From Atrina japonica (Eukaryota > Mollusca > Bivalvia > Pterioida > Pinnidae): DNA of 64,000 bases. Made by a program: the position numbers and the translations under genes. The stretch covers positions 113,501 through 177,500 of the forward strand of contig BROG01000990.1 of the NCBI GenBank assembly GCA_030159075.1. Reading direction: 5' to 3'. Positions 12,167 through 64,000 of the stretch are shown here, piece by piece. Every line of letters starts with the position of its first letter. Within the stretch, counting starts at the first letter, position 1. The notes below the pieces were generated by a model. The model had not been told where the DNA came from. It worked only from the letters and a program-made list of their open reading frames with translations, and did not search any database.

Positions 12167-12593
12167 TACTGATATGCTTTAAAGTGTGATTGACTTCCCA
12201 AACATCTTCCTGTACTTGTATTTTCCCGTGTTCATTCCATAAATACACAATTCGGTGGCTACATGGGATAAATCTGACACATTTTTTACTACTTGAAGTA
12301 TACTATATATGATCACATCTACTATATGAAATAAGATTTCAAGATGTGGAAAACCCGATTACTAAATCGAAAGAAAAAATAAAAATGATAGATACATGTT
12401 GAATATTGTTATTACAATTTTAATCTATTACACTGTTGGGGTAAAACATAGCTAATTAATTTTATTGTGGTACTCTAAATTAATTATTTCTTCTTTCTGT
12501 TTAGTCGAGGTCATATATGCAGTCTATGCTGTAAACATCTGTCAGTCAAGCCTTTTATCTGACTAAAGTGGATGTAATACTTAGCTGTGTAAA
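12167..12593. promoter_or_regulatory. Shared divergent promoter region of genes 3 and 1
   Basis: The start codons of gene 3 (12166, minus) and gene 1 (12594, plus) are 427 bp apart, so both 5' untranslated regions and core promoters must overlap or abut here, unless untranslated first exons lie elsewhere. The sequence is AT-rich. I see no clear TATA box, CpG cluster or exact ISRE. Confidence 0.55.
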
Positions 12594-33750
<21,157 letters not shown>

Positions 33751-33924
33751 GATCGGAGTCGCTAGAAACATTCACACAATTTGATTAAACGCAACTTCAG
33801 TGTAGATTGCAAACACTTGATTGAAAATATAAACTGAAGTTTAGCAATAATTTGTCGAAAAATTAAAACGATGAATGAATTTCTTCCATGAGCAATTGCT
33901 TTTATACCCCAATGATGTTCAAAA

Positions 33925-33930
33925 AATAAA
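33925..33930 (+). terminator. Candidate polyadenylation signal of gene 1
   Basis: AATAAA in an A-rich run about 175 bp after the gene 1 stop codon. This is the first canonical hexamer downstream on this strand; cleavage here is not proven. Confidence 0.45.
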
Positions 33931-35345
33931 AAAAAAACAATCCTTATATTTATATACATTACCATTTTTCAGTGAAACTGTAGTCCACTTGATACTAAAT
34001 TCATTCCAGAACACTGACTTTGCGGAAGGTGTTTTTATATGACGTAATGGCTCAACAGATGTTTTGACATAAGAAGTAGTTTTCTTTTCTGATCGCAAAT
34101 ACTAATGAAATTAAGGTTTAATTTCTTTTTTATATCATTTTGAAAGAAACTAGTGATATGGACAATATTGAATACTAATTCTCAGATTTAGTTGGCGATT
34201 TTTAACATTCGACCATGTAGAAGTGGCGGGTTAAATGTTTCAGGGGAGAATTTCCCGAATGTGTCGTGTGCAAATGGCTGATAGGTCTACCATGTGCGAT
34301 TTGGATAGCAACAGATGATCGTTGTTTACAACAAATTTTCGTTTGAATTTTTTGATATTTTATCTGTGGAATATACCACAGAAAGTTTTAGTGTAACTGT
34401 TAATATTCGTTAATAACAACTGGAAGTATTACAGCTTGTGAAAAACAAGATGGGCCTGGTAATTAGCCTAGCAATTAAAAGGTTTTGAGGTGAACCGAGA
34501 GTTGATTTCACGTGATGCGAGTGACGAATTGTTTCTGACAGGAATAGCCTATATGGTGACGGAAAAGCAAGCTGTTTATAGGAGATACAGGACAAAATTG
34601 CACTAGACATGACTCCCTTTTCAACTTACTTACAAGGAACGTAACTATGAAGCAAATTTTCATTTCTGTGTCCTGTGTTTCCTTCATAACATGACCTAGA
34701 TCTATCGCAATAGGCCTATAATATGGACATCTACAGTGTGCTGCAGATGCAGACCTAGTCTTGGGTTTTCGATTTCTTTCAGTGATTTTTGTTTGTTTTT
34801 TTGTAATTAATGACTTTAAATAAAAATATGGAATAAATGTGTTCTTTATTGATTCATTCATATGTTCAGAGAATAATAACAAATCGCTGCCGTAACATGG
34901 TCATGGATAGTGTTTCTTAGATATTCAGGTATTCCTACGCCAGCTAGCGGCTAACACTTAGATCACTGATTTTATTGATATAACAATACAGTCATTCTGT
35001 ATAACTGTAATGAAGGAAATTACAGTCGGTATGTAAATATTAAGTATTCAGACGAGAGGTAATGAAAGATAAAGCTTGAGTTATGTAATTATTTACTATT
35101 ACATGTAAAACATAATCTGATGAAACACAGAAATATGGCAGTTGACAGTATCATTTTATCCTTAACTCTACAATTAAATATTTAAAATTACATCGGTAAA
35201 GAAACAACCGTGAACTATATAATTAAGCATAATACATTATCATTGAGACACTGAACTCTAAATAATAAGTGTAATGGCTTCTTCGTTCCTTTTCATCTGT
35301 AATATTCTATTACCACGGTTTCAACTTAAGTCTCTTTGATGTAGT

Positions 35346-35351
35346 TTTATT
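35346..35351 (-). terminator. Candidate polyadenylation signal of gene 2
   Basis: AATAAA on the minus strand (TTTATT on plus) about 200 bp downstream of the gene 2 stop codon. Position is plausible; use is not proven. Confidence 0.35.
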
Positions 35352-35548
35352 ATAACGCACCCCAAACCTTTTTCGTCGATATAATGTATTATATGCGCTC
35401 TGATAATTATATGCAGTCTTCAATTTAATATTTCCCAGAAGATATACGAGAATCCTTTTTACGAAAGGTGGAATGTAGGCACCAAAGGTTTTTTCTTTTA
35501 GTCTTCATTATAAATTACATTCAGGGTAATCAAGGTATCACATGTGAA

Positions 35549-63592
<28,044 letters not shown>

Positions 63593-64000
63593 TATTGATC
63601 ATCTGTGTCATGTTGTGTAATTTTATGTTACTGTGACGTGGAATTTGAAAGTGAAAGTAGAAATAAAGTTTTGGCAGTAATGCATTGGAGAGTTGACCCT
63701 TTTTATAATTTATAATCATCTATTTACACATGGTTTAATATATAGAGTGCGAATAGAATACAAACAACAAAAGAATTACAAAAATAGAACAAGATATGTC
63801 AAATTCGTTTCACTGAACCAAACATAAATAATTTATAAAATAAACAAACACACTAGTTAAGTATGGAGCGCTGTGTGCAAGTACAGTTTATTATTTAGAA
63901 CTTAATAGACACAAATGTCCCTGTCTCCTGACCACGTAGCTTACAATGTAAAAAACAAATAGTTCAAAAACGTATCATATAATTATATAAAAGGGTGGGT
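63593..64000 (-). promoter_or_regulatory. Upstream region of gene 2
   Basis: AT-rich sequence upstream of the gene 2 start codon, with the IRF-like hexamer repeat at 63647-63663. No TATA box at a convincing distance and no other gene is seen. Confidence 0.4.
63647..63663 (+). promoter_or_regulatory. IRF-like GAAAGT hexamer repeat upstream of gene 2
   Basis: GAAAGTGAAAGTAGAAA contains two perfect tandem GAAAGT hexamers plus a third GAAA, the classic IRF binding arrangement, 55-71 bp upstream of the gene 2 ATG. Binding is inferred from the pattern only. Confidence 0.5.

Larger units (their letters stand above)
33751..35548. other. Convergent intergenic region (3' ends of genes 1 and 2)
   Basis: The two stop codons face each other across 1.8 kb. 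No conserved exon is seen between them; the open frames at 34410-34882 are unsupported. The region should hold both 3' untranslated regions. Confidence 0.6.

Noticed and set aside
12480..12510. TTTCTTCTTTCTGTTT as an ISRE in the shared promoter of genes 3 and 1
   Set aside because: The GAAA blocks on the complementary strand are spaced by three bases rather than two, and nearby sequence is simply pyrimidine-rich.
34410..34882. Two overlapping minus-strand frames between genes 1 and 2
   Set aside because: They overlap in different frames, lack conserved motifs and lie in the expected untranslated/intergenic interval.

Overview
This is eukaryotic DNA, very AT-rich and full of introns, minisatellites and retroelement debris. 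The repeats (a reverse-transcriptase family resembling Penelope-like elements, a tRNA-derived SINE, dispersed MITEs) and the compact AT-rich introns suggest a lophotrochozoan animal, most likely a bivalve mollusc. That identification is an inference; no species can be named from the sequence alone.

The real genes are hidden in short exons. Joining exons by splice sites, reading phase and homology gives a cluster of three paralogous ubiquitin-specific proteases (USP, peptidase family C19) of the USP30 type. Gene 3 (minus strand, 12166 down to at least 2419) is 5'-complete, but its last exons are missing or off-window. Gene 1 (plus strand, 12594-33750) has 13 exons and a complete 433-residue reading frame. 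Gene 2 (minus strand, 63592 down to 35549) has a complete catalytic core and a long N-terminal region built from duplicated exon cassettes. Genes 3 and 1 are head-to-head with 427 bp between start codons; genes 1 and 2 are tail-to-tail, 1.8 kb apart. Each first exon encodes one hydrophobic membrane segment and ends in phase 0. A basic or polar linker follows, then a 48-nt Cys-box exon, a Trp-containing exon, a QQDA-box exon and so on, with the same intron phases in all three. The C-terminal exons of genes 1 and 2 carry the GGHYY box followed by V-S-D, so the third catalytic position is Ser, as in the Cys-His-Ser triad of mitochondrial USP30.

Layout: 1-2.2 kb, PLE remnant and unknown sequence. 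2.4-12.2 kb, gene 3 with a 45-nt minisatellite and dispersed repeats in its introns. 12.2-12.6 kb, shared promoter region. 12.6-33.8 kb, gene 1, whose introns hold a SINE with target-site duplication, several PLE fragments, MITEs and a 1.4-kb array of a 20-nt repeat. 33.8-35.5 kb, convergent intergenic region. 35.5-45.3 kb, catalytic exons of gene 2, with an array containing about twenty CACGTG E-boxes and a 702-bp TTAA-flanked DNA element in introns. 46-57 kb, a 26-nt satellite, PLE copies and a 2.5-kb segmental duplication that copied N-terminal exons of gene 2. 57-62.6 kb, a decayed non-LTR retrotransposon and the best-preserved PLE copy. 63.3-63.6 kb, first exon of gene 2, with IRF/ISRE-like GAAA repeats on both sides.

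The most interesting object is this cluster of membrane-anchored USP30-like deubiquitinases, with degenerate zinc ribbons, expanding N-terminal exon cassettes and immune-type promoter motifs in one member.
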